DNA of 64,000 bases from Naganishia liquefaciens (taxonomy: Eukaryota; Basidiomycota; Tremellomycetes; Filobasidiales; Filobasidiaceae), in assembly GCA_013423385.1 (NCBI GenBank), contig BLZA01000009.1, forward strand, positions 1,099,698 to 1,163,697, written 5' to 3'. The position numbers were made by a program, and so were the translations under genes. Under the pieces are notes generated by a model. The model was not told the DNA's origin and did not search any database. It saw nothing but the letters and a program-made list of their open reading frames with translations. Positions 36,002-48,800 of this stretch are shown one piece after another (position 1 is the first letter of the stretch; every line of letters starts with the position of its first letter).

Positions 36002-37090
36002 GATCCCCAGATGAGAATGCGGTCCGGACACGGCGCTTCAAGCGATCGTCTGCGAGGGAGAACGGCTGGTTTTGCACTTGAACTTTTTGAACTTATATGC
36101 GGCCAACGAACCAAATAGCAACCCGAGGCTATCTATCGTCTTCTCGCTTGGATGGAAATGAGCTAGCCGTGCTCCGGACCGGAAAAATGCGAGTTGCGAC
36201 TGTCTCAATTCATCACGATTGCCCACATGATACTGCATGCTGATCGCAGAGCCCTCATATATAGCAAAAGTGCTTCTTGCCCGCTCAATGTGGAAGAGAC
36301 AAAGCCCGTACTACTAGTAGAAGAAACTGAACAGACAGCACTGATGGGTCGGTAGCAGCGATATCCGCGAATAAAGCAGAGCTTTGTTTAGCTTTTTGGG
36401 AAGGGCAACTGCCTGATACCAGGGAACGAGAGCCAATTACTCATCATATCCCGTGGATCCCAACGGCGAAGATGTTTCTTACCAGGATTCATACCGAAGT
36501 TCTCAGACCCATGTGATCAACCATGGCTGCTCATGATTGGCGAGACTTTCAGAGATAAGCCCTATCAAGTCCCCCCATTCCGATCCCCCGCTTTACCCCG
36601 GCACGGCAAAGTTCTTGTGTCTGTTCACTAGAGACTCAGAGCCTCTGAACATTGCGTACCATGTCGCAAAAATCCTGGCGGACTCGTTGCGAATCTTCGA
36701 GTTTGGGGGTTTCGAGGGAAGCAGAGGAGAACCGCGAAACGATCTTGTATGCCCAGTAGGACGCTTGTACTCCCAGTAAATCGCAAGTCGAGGCGCTGCA
36801 GCAAGAACGAAGCAGATATGCTCTTTGTTGAGGCTCTCTCATCATCTGCGATGAAAGTTTGACTATCAAGTGCTAAACCCCATCGAAACACTGGCCAATG
36901 CCAAAAGGAAGATCGAAAGAACTACCGCTCCACTTACAACGCATTTACACCGTATATTCCTTCAGCCTCCTCGCTTCTCGCTTGCGCTCTTTCTTCACCC
37001 TATTGACGACGTCCTGCTCCGTCACAACTTTCAAAGCCGCATACTCCCTACACGCTACGTTCGGAAATACAATTAGCTAACTGCAGCGGT
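36002..37090. other. Intergenic, about 1.1 kb
   Basis: Upstream of the fused pseudouridine gene and downstream of the next minus-strand gene. The 80-codon plus frame at 36537-36779 has no support. A small palindrome, TACTACTAGTAG, lies near 36310. Nothing else is evident. Confidence 0.4.
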
Positions 37091-38021
37091 CTAATCGAAA
37101 CGACGTGCTCTTTCCGCCTTTAAACATTCGCGCCATTCCTTTCGGGCTTCTTTCCCTCGATCCGCGAGCCGACTACCGACGTCCATCAATGCGAGAGTGC
37201 GAGGCGGATGGAAGAATCGTCCGCCGATGGATGATGGCTCTTTGATGATGGGGATGGATAAGGGGATGGTTGACGGCGGTGTATCTTCACTGTTGGAGAA
37301 TGGGTCGGCGAGGCGGGCCAGGTAGTCGCGGGTTCGGTGGGTTGTTGCCGGGCGATGTACGATTACTTGCGCGATGGGTTGTCTAGGTTGTTTCGGTTGT
37401 CTCGGTTGTCGACGTGCGGAAGGCGAACGGTTGAATAGATGGATTCGTCTTTGATCCGGTGCGTGCGGGAGTTCTTTCTGTGGCCATGAAATTAAGGGGA
37501 TGAGGATCCCCATTTTGCGGGAGAAACAGCGAAGCACTCACATCGTGGTGTCTGCTATGCTTAAATGAACCGCATAAATTTCCAAAGCCATTTGTTCGAG
37601 GCTGGGACGAAGGCTCAATGACGACTTGATGATGAGGCCGCGGCGACCAGTCCGGTTTCGCGAGCGTTTGACCCATGACAGGGGCGTATATGTGTTTGAC
37701 TCTCTTCTTGGCGATCCGCTCGAAAGAGTATCGCCCGGAGAACTTGATCAACTCTGTTTATAGAGATGGATGAGCTGACGGATGCCGCACAACGCTTATG
37801 ATGCATCCTCCGTACCCGCCCTTTTGTCAAATTGCCTGATGGAAGCCTGCTGGAAGTCCGGAATTTCGCTTTGACGTCCTTTGACGCGGGTCTGGTAGAC
37901 GCCGCGTATTGCGGAGCTCGAATGTAATGCTCAACATCACGACAAAGCGGAGACTTACCGAGCAGAAAGGGCCATGTTTTGTAGTAGGGACAAGGGTGTT
38001 GGGCGCAACGGGCACGTTCAT
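37091..38021 (-). CDS. Unknown basic protein
   Basis: No family recognised. Four exons join in phase: MNVPVAPNTLVPTTKHGPFCS, then QASIRQFDKRA, then ELIKFSGRYSFERIAKKRVKH onward to KHSRHHD, then KELPHAPDQRRIHLFNRS onward to ERARRFD. Splice sites are GTAAGT near 37960 with a TTCCAG acceptor near 37850, GTACGG near 37815 with AAACAG near 37750, and GTGAGT near 37550 with CCACAG near 37480. The protein is about 225 residues, Arg- and His-rich, with no membrane helix. The C-terminal helix MDVGSRLADRGKEARKEW is basic, as in some mitochondrial ribosomal proteins, but I see no defining signature. Extra upstream coding sequence is possible. Confidence 0.45.
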
Positions 38022-38621
38022 CCTGCTGAAACGCCAAGCGACGGTCAAATCCGACCTGGAGACCTGGTCGCATCGCAGGCATCGGCCATTTCCTCCGTAG
38101 CAAATCCCTCTCAGCGGGAATTGAGTAGCAGCGGCCCATCACATCGCCGCCCACGGGCGCAAGAAGGGTGGAAGAACGGACGAGGCTCTGTCCTCTGACA
38201 AACGATAAACAGCCAGACAGAAGCCTCCCAACGGGGCGGTCGTGTAATGGTGGTGAAACAGTCTATTCCTATTCATACAATGACGTCCCCAAACATAATA
38301 TAAAATTATCCAAGAGATATCAAGACAGCTAGACTGCACCCTCGAAGGATGCACGGCGTGACTGTTCGGTTGATGGGCTGCCAAGTGTATATCCGGGAGA
38401 TGACAACATGCAAGAGGCGAAAGAGAGGTAAAAGAACAAAAAGTGGGGGAAAGCGCTGAATCCACGAGGGGCGGAAGCGGCGTTGTAGGTTGGAGACGTT
38501 CCGCTCGCCAACGGAACGCCTGGTGATGCTGGAAACGGTGAACCTAGGGTCGAGTCGAAAACACTTCTCCTTTTGGTGCGAGAACGAGACCCGCTATTAC
38601 AACGCGGACAACAAGGTCCGC
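38022..38621. other. Intergenic between unknown gene and eIF4A
   Basis: Contains the eIF4A 3' flank, with an AT-rich stretch (ATAATATAAAATTATCC near 38295) that may serve for 3' end formation. No supported gene. Confidence 0.45.
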
Positions 38622-39478
38622 TTAGATGAGGTTGGCGACGTCCATGGGCATCTCCTCGATCTGGGTGTTGTAGAACTTTTCGATTTCTCGCAACATCGGG
38701 ACGTCCTCGGCGGTGACAAAGTTGATCGCGACACCCTTTCGACCGAATCGACCACCTCGACCGATTCGGTGGACGTAGTTCTCCTTGTTCGAGGGCAAGT
38801 CGTAGTTGATAACGAGCGAAACCTGCTGAACGTCGATACCTCGGGCGAGCAAATCGGTAGCGATCAAGACTCGAGATGAACCGGACCGGAACTCCTTCAT
38901 GACGAGCTCTCGGGCGGCCTGGTCCATGTCACCGTGCATGGCGGAGACGGTGAAGTCACGCGAGTGAAGCTTCTCGGTCAACCAGTCAACCTTTCGTCGG
39001 GTCGAGCAGAAGATGACGGCCTGGGTAATGGTGACGGTCTCGTACAAGTCACACAGGGTGTCGAGCTTCCAGTCCTCCTTCTCGACGGCAACGTCTGTGA
39101 GGCTGTCAGCGAGCGCTCTGCGCGGACGTGAGACGCTGATACTCACAGAACTGTCGGATACCTTCCAAGGTCAACTCCTCCTTCTTGACCAAAATTCGGA
39201 TAGGGTCACGCATGAACTTCTTGGTGACCTCCAACACATCGGGGGGCATGGTGGCGGACAAGAGAACGACCTGGGTCTCGGCCGGCAAGAGCTGGAAGAT
39301 GTCGTACATGGACTGGGCGAAACCCTTGCTCAACATCTCGTCGGCTTCATCGAGGGCGAAGACCTTCATGCTGTCGGTCTTCAAGAAGTTTCGGTTGATC
39401 ATGTCGAAGACTCGACCGGGGGTACCGACGATGACCTGGGGACCGGCGGCGAGCTTGGCAATGTCCTCCTTGATGGAA

Positions 39479-39510
<32 letters not shown>

Positions 39511-40225
39511 CATGTAGTCACCGAGGGCAATGACGACCTTTTGGATCTGCTGGGCCAATTCTCGGGTCGGGGCCAAGATCAAGGCTTGCGGCTCCTTCTT
39601 GGTGGTGTCGATTCGCTGCAAGATGGAGATGGTGAAGGTGGCGGTCTTACCGGTACCGGATTGAGCCTGGGCAATACAGTCTCGGCCGGTGATGATGGGC
39701 ATAATGGCTCGCTCTTGAATGGCGGAGGGTCGCTCGAAACCGTAGGCGTAGATACCTCGAAGAAGTTCGGGCTTCAACTCCATGTTGTCGAAGCTGAACA
39801 AATGGTCAGCACGCACGCACGCACGCACGCACACACACAGCTGCCTCGGACAGGCGGGGGAGACTCACTTGTCAACGACGGTGTCCCAGTTGGACTCGAT
39901 GAGGCCGGCATCGATGTGCAAGTCGGTACCCTCGTTGCCGGAAGCGACGGGAGTTTCAGGGTTGAAGCTGCAGGAGAGAAGAGTCAGCAAAAGCACTCGA
40001 GATGAATTGCATTGCAGGACGCGAGATGTCTACTCGATCCGGCGGTGTTCAGACTTCCACAGAACGGATACGCGATGCGCGACCACGAATTTCCCCTTCA
40101 CGACACCGTCAATGTCTTTCGCCAAACCACCTCCGACCCAGCCTCCGCCATCTCTAGGCCCCCGATCGAACCCATCCATATATCTCTCTTGATGAACCCG
40201 AGCGCAGTGGTACTCACTCAGCCAT
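38622..40225 (-). CDS. TIF1: Translation initiation factor eIF4A (DEAD-box RNA helicase)
   Basis: ATP-dependent RNA helicase of the eIF4F cap-binding complex, unwinding 5' UTRs. The reading is [16 protein letters not shown], after an 8-nt first exon (40225-40218) and a 245-nt first intron, longer than others in the window. All DEAD-box motifs are seen in order: Q motif [76 protein letters not shown] and [13 protein letters not shown]. It ends [11 protein letters not shown]. Intron at about 39145-39095 splits the linker between the two RecA domains. A CACG/CA-type microsatellite lies in the intron at about 39811-39840. Codon use is strongly biased (few synonyms, many GTC/CTC/AAG), as expected of a highly expressed gene. 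Confidence 0.95.
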
Positions 40226-41230
40226 ATTGAAGTTTTGTTTTGGTGTTTTTTTGAGTGGTTCCGGTGATCGATATTCGTTACGAATCGATCCTGGAAACCT
40301 CGAAGGCGTGCGTGTGGTGTTGATGTAGTGGAGAAGGTGGTAGAGACACAAGTGTCGATGAGACCAGGAAAGGTGGCGACAAGGCAAGAACAAGCAGCGT
40401 GTGATAAGCTTAGCTCACGATTGCGCCGCTCTGCCAGCCGGAGATTGCGAGGGAACAAAGGACGCCCAGCCCCCAGGCGAGAAAAAAATACGCCTAAGCG
40501 CGGGCCGAGTGGAGGCCAGCTGGGAAAAGGCGCGCGCGCGAGGAGGGAGAGGGGGGATGAAGGGGTGATGTCCGTTTAGCAAGGGCACGTCACCGCTCGT
40601 CGGGTTGCTTAGCATCTTTCTCGCTGCCTCGCTGAAGTTTCCAGCAACCTGCAAAGGTCTGCCGCCATCGCTGATAGACTGCAAAGCCTGGTATGGGAGA
40701 CAGGTCACATCTGAAGGCCTTTTTATCTTGGATTTGCATTGGACAGCGATTCATCACATCTCGTCGCCGTTCGGAGTAGGATCAGGACAGCAATGATGAC
40801 CAGGTGCAAGCGTCTTTGCCACACTCTTCCACACACATATGAGCTCGACTTTTGCTTAGCGGATTTGATGCTTTACTTCCGAGGTAGTACCAGATACGAT
40901 ATCCTGCTTTCAGAAAAGGTCAGACTGCGCTCGTTGTGCGAAATTGACGACCTGAGCCAAGTGGCGTCAAACTCGAGGATGTATGCTGCTCCAGCACAAA
41001 AATCGCCTCCAAAGCAGAGTGATGGGCCTTATGGCTACCGTGAAACATCTCATAGCTCGAAAAGCCAGCATAACACTATTGTGATATACCTTTTTGACAT
41101 CCTTTGATCAATTCCCCGATGAGGCGATGACAAGTAATTCGGCGTTGTTCCAAGGCTATGGCCGGCGCTGATACAACCGAGGAAGGAAGAGATGTCCCGT
41201 TCCCTCTCAGTCGGCGATCGCAACACATGT
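40226..41230. other. Intergenic, about 1.0 kb
   Basis: Includes the eIF4A promoter region, with a GC-rich GCGCGCGCG stretch at about 40530-40540. The remainder before 41231 shows only unsupported frames. Confidence 0.45.
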
Positions 41231-41910
41231 TTAGGAGGCAACACAACGAGATGTTTTTTGTTGTTCCTTTCTGGCCACCCATACTTTGAAGTACTTCCAA
41301 TCCATCGCGTAGTCTTTGCCTTCGGGATCAGCAGAAGGTCCTATCAAAGTGGTCACATGTCCGTCGCCCAGACGGCGATATTTTCCCGCTGTTAGGCTTC
41401 CAAGGGGCTTCTCGAAGTCTCCGAGACGGAGGATGCAGTCGTCAGCGAACTTCTTGTCTGTCGACGACAGCGCTCCTGAATATTTGCACATCAGAGCTAG
41501 CATGATCATGATCAATTCGGTCTTGTGGTCCTCGGTTCTAGCTTTATGGCTGTGATAGTAACTCAGCATGCTCAAAATCGACTTTTCAAGGCCTTTGGTA
41601 TGGAAACTTTGGCCTTTCTGATCTCTCAATTTTGGTCTGAATTCCTGTACCCATCTCTCCTGAAGCTGGTTGCCTGCATCAGTTACTGGGGCATGATGAA
41701 AATGTGTCAGTGTGTCGCTCTTCCGTCCAAAGAGCGTCAGCCCCCGAGCAGGTCAGACGGTAACTCACCGATAGATACTCTCGTTGATGGACCGCTTTGT
41801 CGTGCAGTTACGCCGCTCGAAGGTATGGTAGCCCAGTCTATGGTATTGACAGTAGAATCTAAAGAGGTGCGCGGGATGGAAGTCCCAGAAGTTGCAAAAG
41901 AACCGGTCAT
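41231..41910 (-). CDS. Unknown small protein
   Basis: Two exons joined across about 41769-41688 (GTGAGT...CCCCAG) give MTGSFATSGTSIPRTSLDS, then VTDAGNQLQERWVQEFRPK, about 205 residues. The second exon is open for 132 codons and reads SMLSYYHSHKARTEDHKTEL with GKDYAMDWKYFKVWVARKEQ near the end. No domain recognised. The start could lie further upstream in an exon I cannot place. Confidence 0.4.
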
Positions 41911-42614
41911 CAAAGAAGTGATCTCGTGCAAAAGGCGTGCGTCCTCCTCACTGGCTTAGTTTGAGCGATTTTCCCAAGCTTATATCTGATCATGATGGGC
42001 TTTCCTTTGTTCCGCCCACCCAAATCGAAAGTTACTTTAGGTTGTATTCTAAGCAATCCCTGGACGTGATGAAGCTGTGCAGCAGAATGAATCGGCGCCA
42101 ATTTATCCAACATGAAAGGGATTCCGACCGCCGAATGACGAACAGCTGCAAGGTTTCGAGTTCCGATTTTTCTTTATTTTTCTTTGCAAGTGTGCTGAAT
42201 ACCCGTAAGAAACTGAGGGATCTGCCTGTATCCGGCACTTGGAGTGTCCGAGGTCTTTCTGGAAGTTCACATGTCCTGCTTATCTTACTCTTTTATTTTT
42301 GGCTGTCACCTACCACTTCTGCGTCTTCGGCTAAACAAATCGATGGATGTCTTGCTCCAGTATGTGGATGTTGATTCGAGCTGTCACCTTGCCCCTATGC
42401 GGTGCGCCCGTCGCTAATTCCGTCGCTTCTTGGATGCGATTTCAGCGGAGAAGGCCGACATTAGGCCGACCGATTGTTGATGATACATGGCTTGATTGAC
42501 TTCACAAGTTCTTGTGCACCCTAACTATGGCGGTGTAGCCTTACCATCGCCCATGCACTCGTCGAGTCATAGTCTTCTCCATATCGACGCTCTGGGATCA
42601 TAGCGGCATCCCTC
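41911..42614. other. Divergent intergenic region
   Basis: About 700 nt between a minus-strand unknown gene and the arrestin-like gene. Some coding exon of the former may lie here, since the frame is open in part (to about 42110), but no confident join was found. Confidence 0.35.
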
Positions 42615-44385
42615 ATGCTGCCGTTCCGAAACCTATTCGCTGGTGCAAAAACTGGCAGCGCGCTGCCTGCATTGTCGACCGAGATCCACCTTCAGAATGA
42701 CTTGATTGTTGTCCACCCGAAAGCAGCATCGACATCCGAGGAAACGATAGCGGAAGGACGTGACGAAACGATCTTATCCGGCTCGGTCAGCATTGTATCA
42801 GAATCCAACGTTTTAATATGGAATATTCGGATTGCTCTCGTGGTCGTGTGCACATTCCGAAGACCAAGTGAGGAAAGTTGGGGACAGGGCGTCATTTATG
42901 AGCAAAGTCGGGTTTTCAATCACCTGGATCGAGAAGCCCGGATATCAACTTCATCGGATCGCCGGAATATCCATCGACATATCGACTTTGCCCTCATGGT
43001 CCCGGGAAACATAGCGACCCATGAATACCTCAAGCACGGCATGATTGTACCACAGGTCCGAGTGTCCGTCGAGTTCAGCGAGAATAACTGGTCGCCTGTC
43101 GCCCTTGCGGCTCTTCCGACGCTTCCTCCCGTGTACTTGAGCGAGCCCGGTGGTATCACGACGATTGCTGGTCGTCATATGCGGACGGAGAGCTACACCG
43201 GGAGTGCCATCAGAGCTCCTCCACCAGGTGAGTCTGCGTTGCCATTGCTATCGCAAATCTGCTAACATCACTTGGGGCGGCTATCAGATCCCCCGGAAGC
43301 CGTCATGACCCGCGGTTCAAGCTCGATCGGCGTACCGCAACATCCCGTACAAACCTGGATCAAAAACTTTGCCATTATCGCAAACCCTAACCCATCGGAT
43401 GGCACAAATCAACTGAGATCGCACAAAAAAGGATTCTCTGCCGGAGCCGGAGAATGGGATCTATATTGGTGGAGTGATGTGGTGAGCAAAGGATCACGGT
43501 TCTTCCTTCTTCCGTTTCCCATAGTCTGACCGTCTTTCAGTTCTCGATAGGAGGCTATGTTTATCCTCGCCTCGAGCTGAAACATGCGTCTCCAGATATC
43601 ACGATTTTCAGCATACACGTCATCCTTCGTCAATCCTATAGTATCGTTCCCGTCGAGCTCTTCAAGACGGATCCAACCAGCCCGAACAAAATTGAATACC
43701 CTTCAGAAAATATTCCGTTGCTCCAAGACGGCCAAACACCGAGCACTAAGCGCCCGAGACCAACTTCCAAAATCTTGTTCAGCGGACAGACTCAGAGATA
43801 TGCGGCACCTAATTCAGACGGTGTTTACTTCACCTGGCAACCAGACCGAGTCAGGATTCCTGACGATCATCACGCCAGGCCGACAAGATCAGAGCACACC
43901 GTTAGCCCATTCGACATTCAACATGAATTATCTTTGCGGGTTTTCTTCTCTGTCCGCGGCGAGTCTCTCAATGGAGAACCAATCGAGGGTGATGATGACA
44001 CCGGCGAGATGCGGATGTTGGTAATTAATTTTTCTCAACAATTATCCTCGGTCAGTCGAAGGGTCGACCGAATGATGGAGCAATGTCCTCATTCTGATTG
44101 CCATCTCGTTCTGCGTTGACAGTGCTGCTGCATCAAGGAATGGGTATCGCTGCCCAGCTGTGAGTTTCATTATTGATTCGACGCTTGACGAGGTCTAAAA
44201 TCTGCTTCATCGTAGATGAAGAATGTGTCAACGCGCCGAACACATCAGCGACTCCATATTGCGCATGTTGTTACAACATCGAGGATTTTCCGCCCGTACC
44301 GTTTAGCCAAGCCTTTCCTTCGCCGGAGCCGATACGAGAGAATGACGGTGTGAAGAATCAGGCAAATCCATTACGAAGGCTGTAA
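42615..44385 (+). CDS. Arrestin-like protein
   Basis: Predicted cytosolic adaptor of the alpha-arrestin type, proteins that link ubiquitin ligases to membrane cargo. The N-terminal half has strands typical of the arrestin fold (TEIHLQNDLIVVHP, LSGSVSIVSESNVLIW, IRIALVVVCTF) and FALMVPGNIATHEYLKHGMIVPQVRVSV, which resembles the arrestin HG-type loop and strand. The middle has YVYPRLELKHASPDITIF and the C-terminal half GVYFTWQPDRVRIP. Exons join at four introns (43227-43286, 43481-43539, 44057-44121 and 44162-44216) in phase. The end is Cys- and Pro-rich: CCCIKEWVSLPS, then SATPYCACCYNIEDFPPVPF. No canonical PPxY is seen, only PPVPF. Family assignment is by fold-like strand pattern, not by a strict motif. 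Confidence 0.55.
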
Positions 44386-45823
44386 GGGCATATAGAGAGT
44401 CACATGACACTGAATCAACGCCTGATATGTTGCAAGCGCTTATCACGCATATTGGTCAAAGGAAAACTATGTGGTGAAGACCTGGTACATGCGCAGATGC
44501 AGTAGATTGAGACGGCTTGCCGTGATCATACGGCGATAGCATCTATTGTAGATTCTGCCAAGGCGGTAAGTGGCATGTTTTAGCTATTATCCGGAAGTTT
44601 CAGCAAATCGCAGAATGCAATGCTTGAAATCTGGCACGTTCATGTCTTCCATACCTTGCCATATCCTAGTATAATTGAGTTGTGAAGCATGGTTTAGTCG
44701 GCAGAGCGGAGAACTTTGCTAAGGATGGCAAAAAGACAGAAAGCGGACAATCGTGAACTTACCCGATGTCGCTCGCCTCTTCCTGACTCTGAAAAGGGCC
44801 GCATCTACGTATCTGCGTAAGGTGGTTCTTCACAGGGCGAAACAGGTCCGTCCATCGCTCGACAAGATTTGGATTCCTTCAATGTGGCATCCGATGGTCG
44901 AGCCTGTAGTCCCGAATTGCTGGCCCGACAGCCCATCTATTGCAAGGTAAGCGCGCATGACCAGCAGGATGATAATGTGCCAACCAGACACGCCAGCTTC
45001 ACCTGACTGCCACAACATCCTTTGTCCACTCCGTCAGCCTGGTATCCAAACCAAATCCGATTACACCGTGCGATAAATGATTGACCGGTCAGCCCTTCCG
45101 GTATTACCTTGGCTTCGAAGCTTCGGTTCTTGAACCAAACACATTTTTAAACTTGATGGACTTGCCAGGTATGGACTACAGCGAAAGAATCACCGACCGT
45201 GGTCCGACGATAACGGATTTGCTGTTGCGGTTGTTCTCGCTCGAAGCTGTGAGAAACGTGAAAGGCCTCGCCATTCATCAGCTGTTGCATCACCAAATTC
45301 ATCTGCACAAGCTTCTACAGCTGCTTCTACCTGATCGACCGAATGTCTCGGGAGCCGCGCCACGAGGCGTCGATCGCCACGCGAACGCGATACTCGACTT
45401 GTTATTCTGCCAAGGATGATGTAGCGTTGTCTCTCGTAATAATGATAGATGCCCTGCCGCAGTGTACTGCACGCTTCTGCCGTCCATCTCGACGCGTTCC
45501 TTGTACCTAAGTACCGGTCGACGCGATGGACAGCGCACCAACAACAAACCGGGTGTATAGCAGGACGATTGCTGCCGGATATCAACCAATAGACGAAACC
45601 CTGAGAATGTAAAGGAGCTTGTAAAGGGTGTCCCAGCTTCTCTTCTAGACACTGCGTCGCGTGCGGGTCTTTGCTCTCGCCCGTTGATATAACAGGCGTT
45701 CATTCTGATCTGACTTCCTCTGTACACCAGCGTCAACAGAAGGCTCGGTGAGCAGGTATGTCTCGCAATCCGGTGAAGTATCAAAGCCAAAGTCTGATCA
45801 TACCCGCTTCTTGGTTTGGTAGC
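44386..45823. other. Intergenic, about 1.4 kb
   Basis: The largest gap between conserved genes in the left part of the window. Overlapping frames exist on both strands around 45080-45585, but none has a signature or consistent splice sites. A minus-strand gene cannot be excluded there. The last part must contain the promoter of the secreted hydrolase gene. Confidence 0.4.
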
Positions 45824-48800
45824 ATGTTCTCGCCTCTTGTCAGCACTGTCTGCCTCGGTCTCGCATTCCTCTTGCCCTCATCCCTCGCCCAGCAATACGC
45901 CGGCGATGTCATCCCCAATTCGCTACCTGGCGTCCCCGGCTCCGAGCTGGCGTATTTCCGCATCGCTGATCCCAAGGGCAAGAATAATGCCCTGACGCTC
46001 ATCAATTACCAGAGCCTGCAACGCGATGGCACGCGTCTTGTCCCTAGCAAGATTCAGCGTGCGGTGATTATCATCCATGGCCTGAATCGGGATCCGGGAA
46101 CGTATATGTCCAACATGCTCAGCGCGCTCAATAACGGCGGCATCTCGGATCCCAATATCAACCAAGACTCGATTGCCATCTTTGCTCCTTATTTCTCCAA
46201 TGGCGATGACAAGAATGTTGGGTATCCATGGACGAGCGGTCTCTCACCCGGACGTGGCTCGACGTCAAACGCACTCGTCTGGCAGGCGTCGTACTGGGCT
46301 AGTGGCGCCAACAACCAATACCCATGGAATGCCACCTCGGTCTCTTCGTTTGAAGCCCTCGACCAGATCGTCAAGTACTTTGACAACCGCGCGATGTTTC
46401 CCAACTTGAAGCATATTGTCGTAGGCGGGCATTCTTTGGGCGCTCAAGCGACGAACCGTTACGCCGAGGTTGGCAACGTCTTGAATACCAATTCGCCCAT
46501 TACATACTACATTGCCAATCCCAACAGCTGGGCGTGGTTGAGTGCCGACCGGCCTCTGTCAACGGCCGGATGCGACCGTTACGATAATTGGCGAGAGGGC
46601 TTTACCAATTACACCCAGTACCCAATGTCGTACGGCGTTGCTCTCGTCAATCAAGGTCGTTCAGCGATCCTCGCACAGTACAACAGCCGCTCGAAAGCCT
46701 ACGGGCGAGGAATCCAGGATACAGCCGATGACAGCAGCACCTGCGCGCCATTTACCACGGGCGCCAACCGCAATGAGCGATTCTTCAATTTCATAAAGGC
46801 GTTCCCCGCCATCTGTACGGCACCGGGAACTGGTCAATGCGACACGATTGACTATGTCAACACGGGCCACGACGCTGGCGCCATGTTTGCCTCGCCTGCT
46901 GGTCTCGCTCGACTTTTCGTTGACAACTTTTACGGCAGTCTTCCCGGCAGCGTCGCTTACGACTTTGGCTATCCGCGTCGTCAAGCAGGTGACGATCCCT
47001 TCCCGGATCCAACGCAGAGCTCGACCGTCATCACGGCCCCGTCTCAGGTATACGCCGGCAACATGACTTACTCGGGATGCTGGACCGATTCGGCGAGTGG
47101 GTCAAGATCGCTCAAGGTCCTCGCTTACGAAAGCGCTAGCAATACCATCGAGATGTGTACCTCGACTTGCGCTCAGATGGGCTACTTGATCGCCGGGGTA
47201 TGTTGCCGCCTCTGATCGCCGAACGCAAGCTGACTCTTGGAGTAGATGGAATACGGAATTCAATGCTTTTGTGGCACCGCCTTTTCGCCGTACGCCCAAA
47301 TGACTAGTCAGGCGGGCTGTGCCATGACTTGTTCGGGGAATTCGACTCAGATCTGCGGCGACAGCAACCGTCTCTCAGTCTACTCCAATGGTGTTCCAGC
47401 GCAGATGGCAATCCCCGGATTGCCCGAGGTCGTGGGGAACTACACTGTCTACCAATGCATGACGGAAGCCACGTCTGGACGCGCATTGAGCGCCTTGTCG
47501 TATAGCGACGTCTCGGGCATGACTCTTGAAAGCTGTGCCCGCTTTTGCAACGGATACACCTACTTTGGCACGGAATATGGCCAGGAGTGTTATTGTGGTA
47601 GCTACTTCAACTCTGGAAGCAAAATCGCCTCCGGAAACGACTGCTCGATGCTTTGTTCGGGTAACGCCACTCAGCTATGCGGTGCTGCTTCGCGCCTCAG
47701 CACATATCAACTTAGTTCTGGGGTCTCGGTTTCAGTGATCTCGCAAGCGCCTCCCGGAAGCACGCCTACAACGTCCCCCGGCTCCGCCGCTTCCTTGACG
47801 ATTCCTGTGGAAAGTGCCTGTCCTGCTACCAACGGTCAAACTCTGATCGATGTCAATGGTGCCAACTATACGATTCATTGCAGCGCAGACAGCAGCACGA
47901 CTTCGTACTCGAGCGCTAGAGCCGCCCAATCCTACCTAGACTGTATGTCCGCTTGCGACCTGGCAAGTTCGTCCGGCTGTATCGGTTTCACGTACGTCGG
48001 GGTTGCGAATGGAGCAGGCCCGGGAACATGCTATCTCAAATCTGGAAACGTCGGCTCCTTCATCGCGGCGGGAAACAACTTGATTTCCGGAAACCTCGTC
48101 GGATCTGTCGTTTCATCGGGTACAGGTGTCACTTCCTCATCCCCGACCGCAACCCCTGCTCTCAGCGGCTATTGTCCGACTGCCGACAATCAGGTCTTCA
48201 CAGACAGTAATGGGATCGATTACGTTGTTCGCTGCAGTTCTGACAGTTCGACCGGATCTTATACGAGCGCACCAGCGACCCGATCATACATGGACTGTAT
48301 GGTAGCTTGCGATTCTGCGAAGTCGACAGGGTGCATCGGATTCACGTATGTGGGAGGAGCCAACGGGATCGGCGGCGGGCAATGCTATCTGAAATCTGGA
48401 ACTATCGGTAGATTCATCACAACTGGAAGCAACCTAATCAGCGCTGTCCTCGTGTCGGCGTCTTCCAATACCGCCCTTCCGTCACCGACGGCAACTTCAC
48501 CCGCGACTACTGCCTCAGCCCAGCCCGACTACTGTCCATCGGCTGATGGCAAATCCGTGACGGACGCCAATGGTTTCAATTATACCGTTCAGTGTAGTTC
48601 TGACAGTTCGACTGCATCTTATACCAGTGTCTCGGCAAGCGGGTCATATTTGGACTGCATGACAGCTTGCGATGCTGCAAGTTCGACGGGTTGCATTGGT
48701 TTTACCTATGTCGGCGGCGCAAACGGCTTTGGTGGCGGCCAATGTTATCTGAAATCCGGCGCGATTGGAACGTTTATACCGCGCGGCAGTGACCTTATCA

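Noticed and set aside
39013-40005. 330-codon plus-strand frame opposite eIF4A
   Set aside because: It lies exactly antisense to a highly biased gene. The Gly/Leu/Val-rich composition follows from the mirror of the eIF4A codon pattern and has no independent support.
44690-44760. Possible tRNA gene (GGTTTAGTCGGCAGAGCGG word)
   Set aside because: The D-arm-like start is present, but no matching anticodon and T arm (GGTTCNA box) is found at the right distance.
45081-45585. Overlapping ORFs on both strands in the gap before the secreted hydrolase
   Set aside because: Neither strand shows a family motif, a signal peptide or coherent splice joins; left as unresolved.
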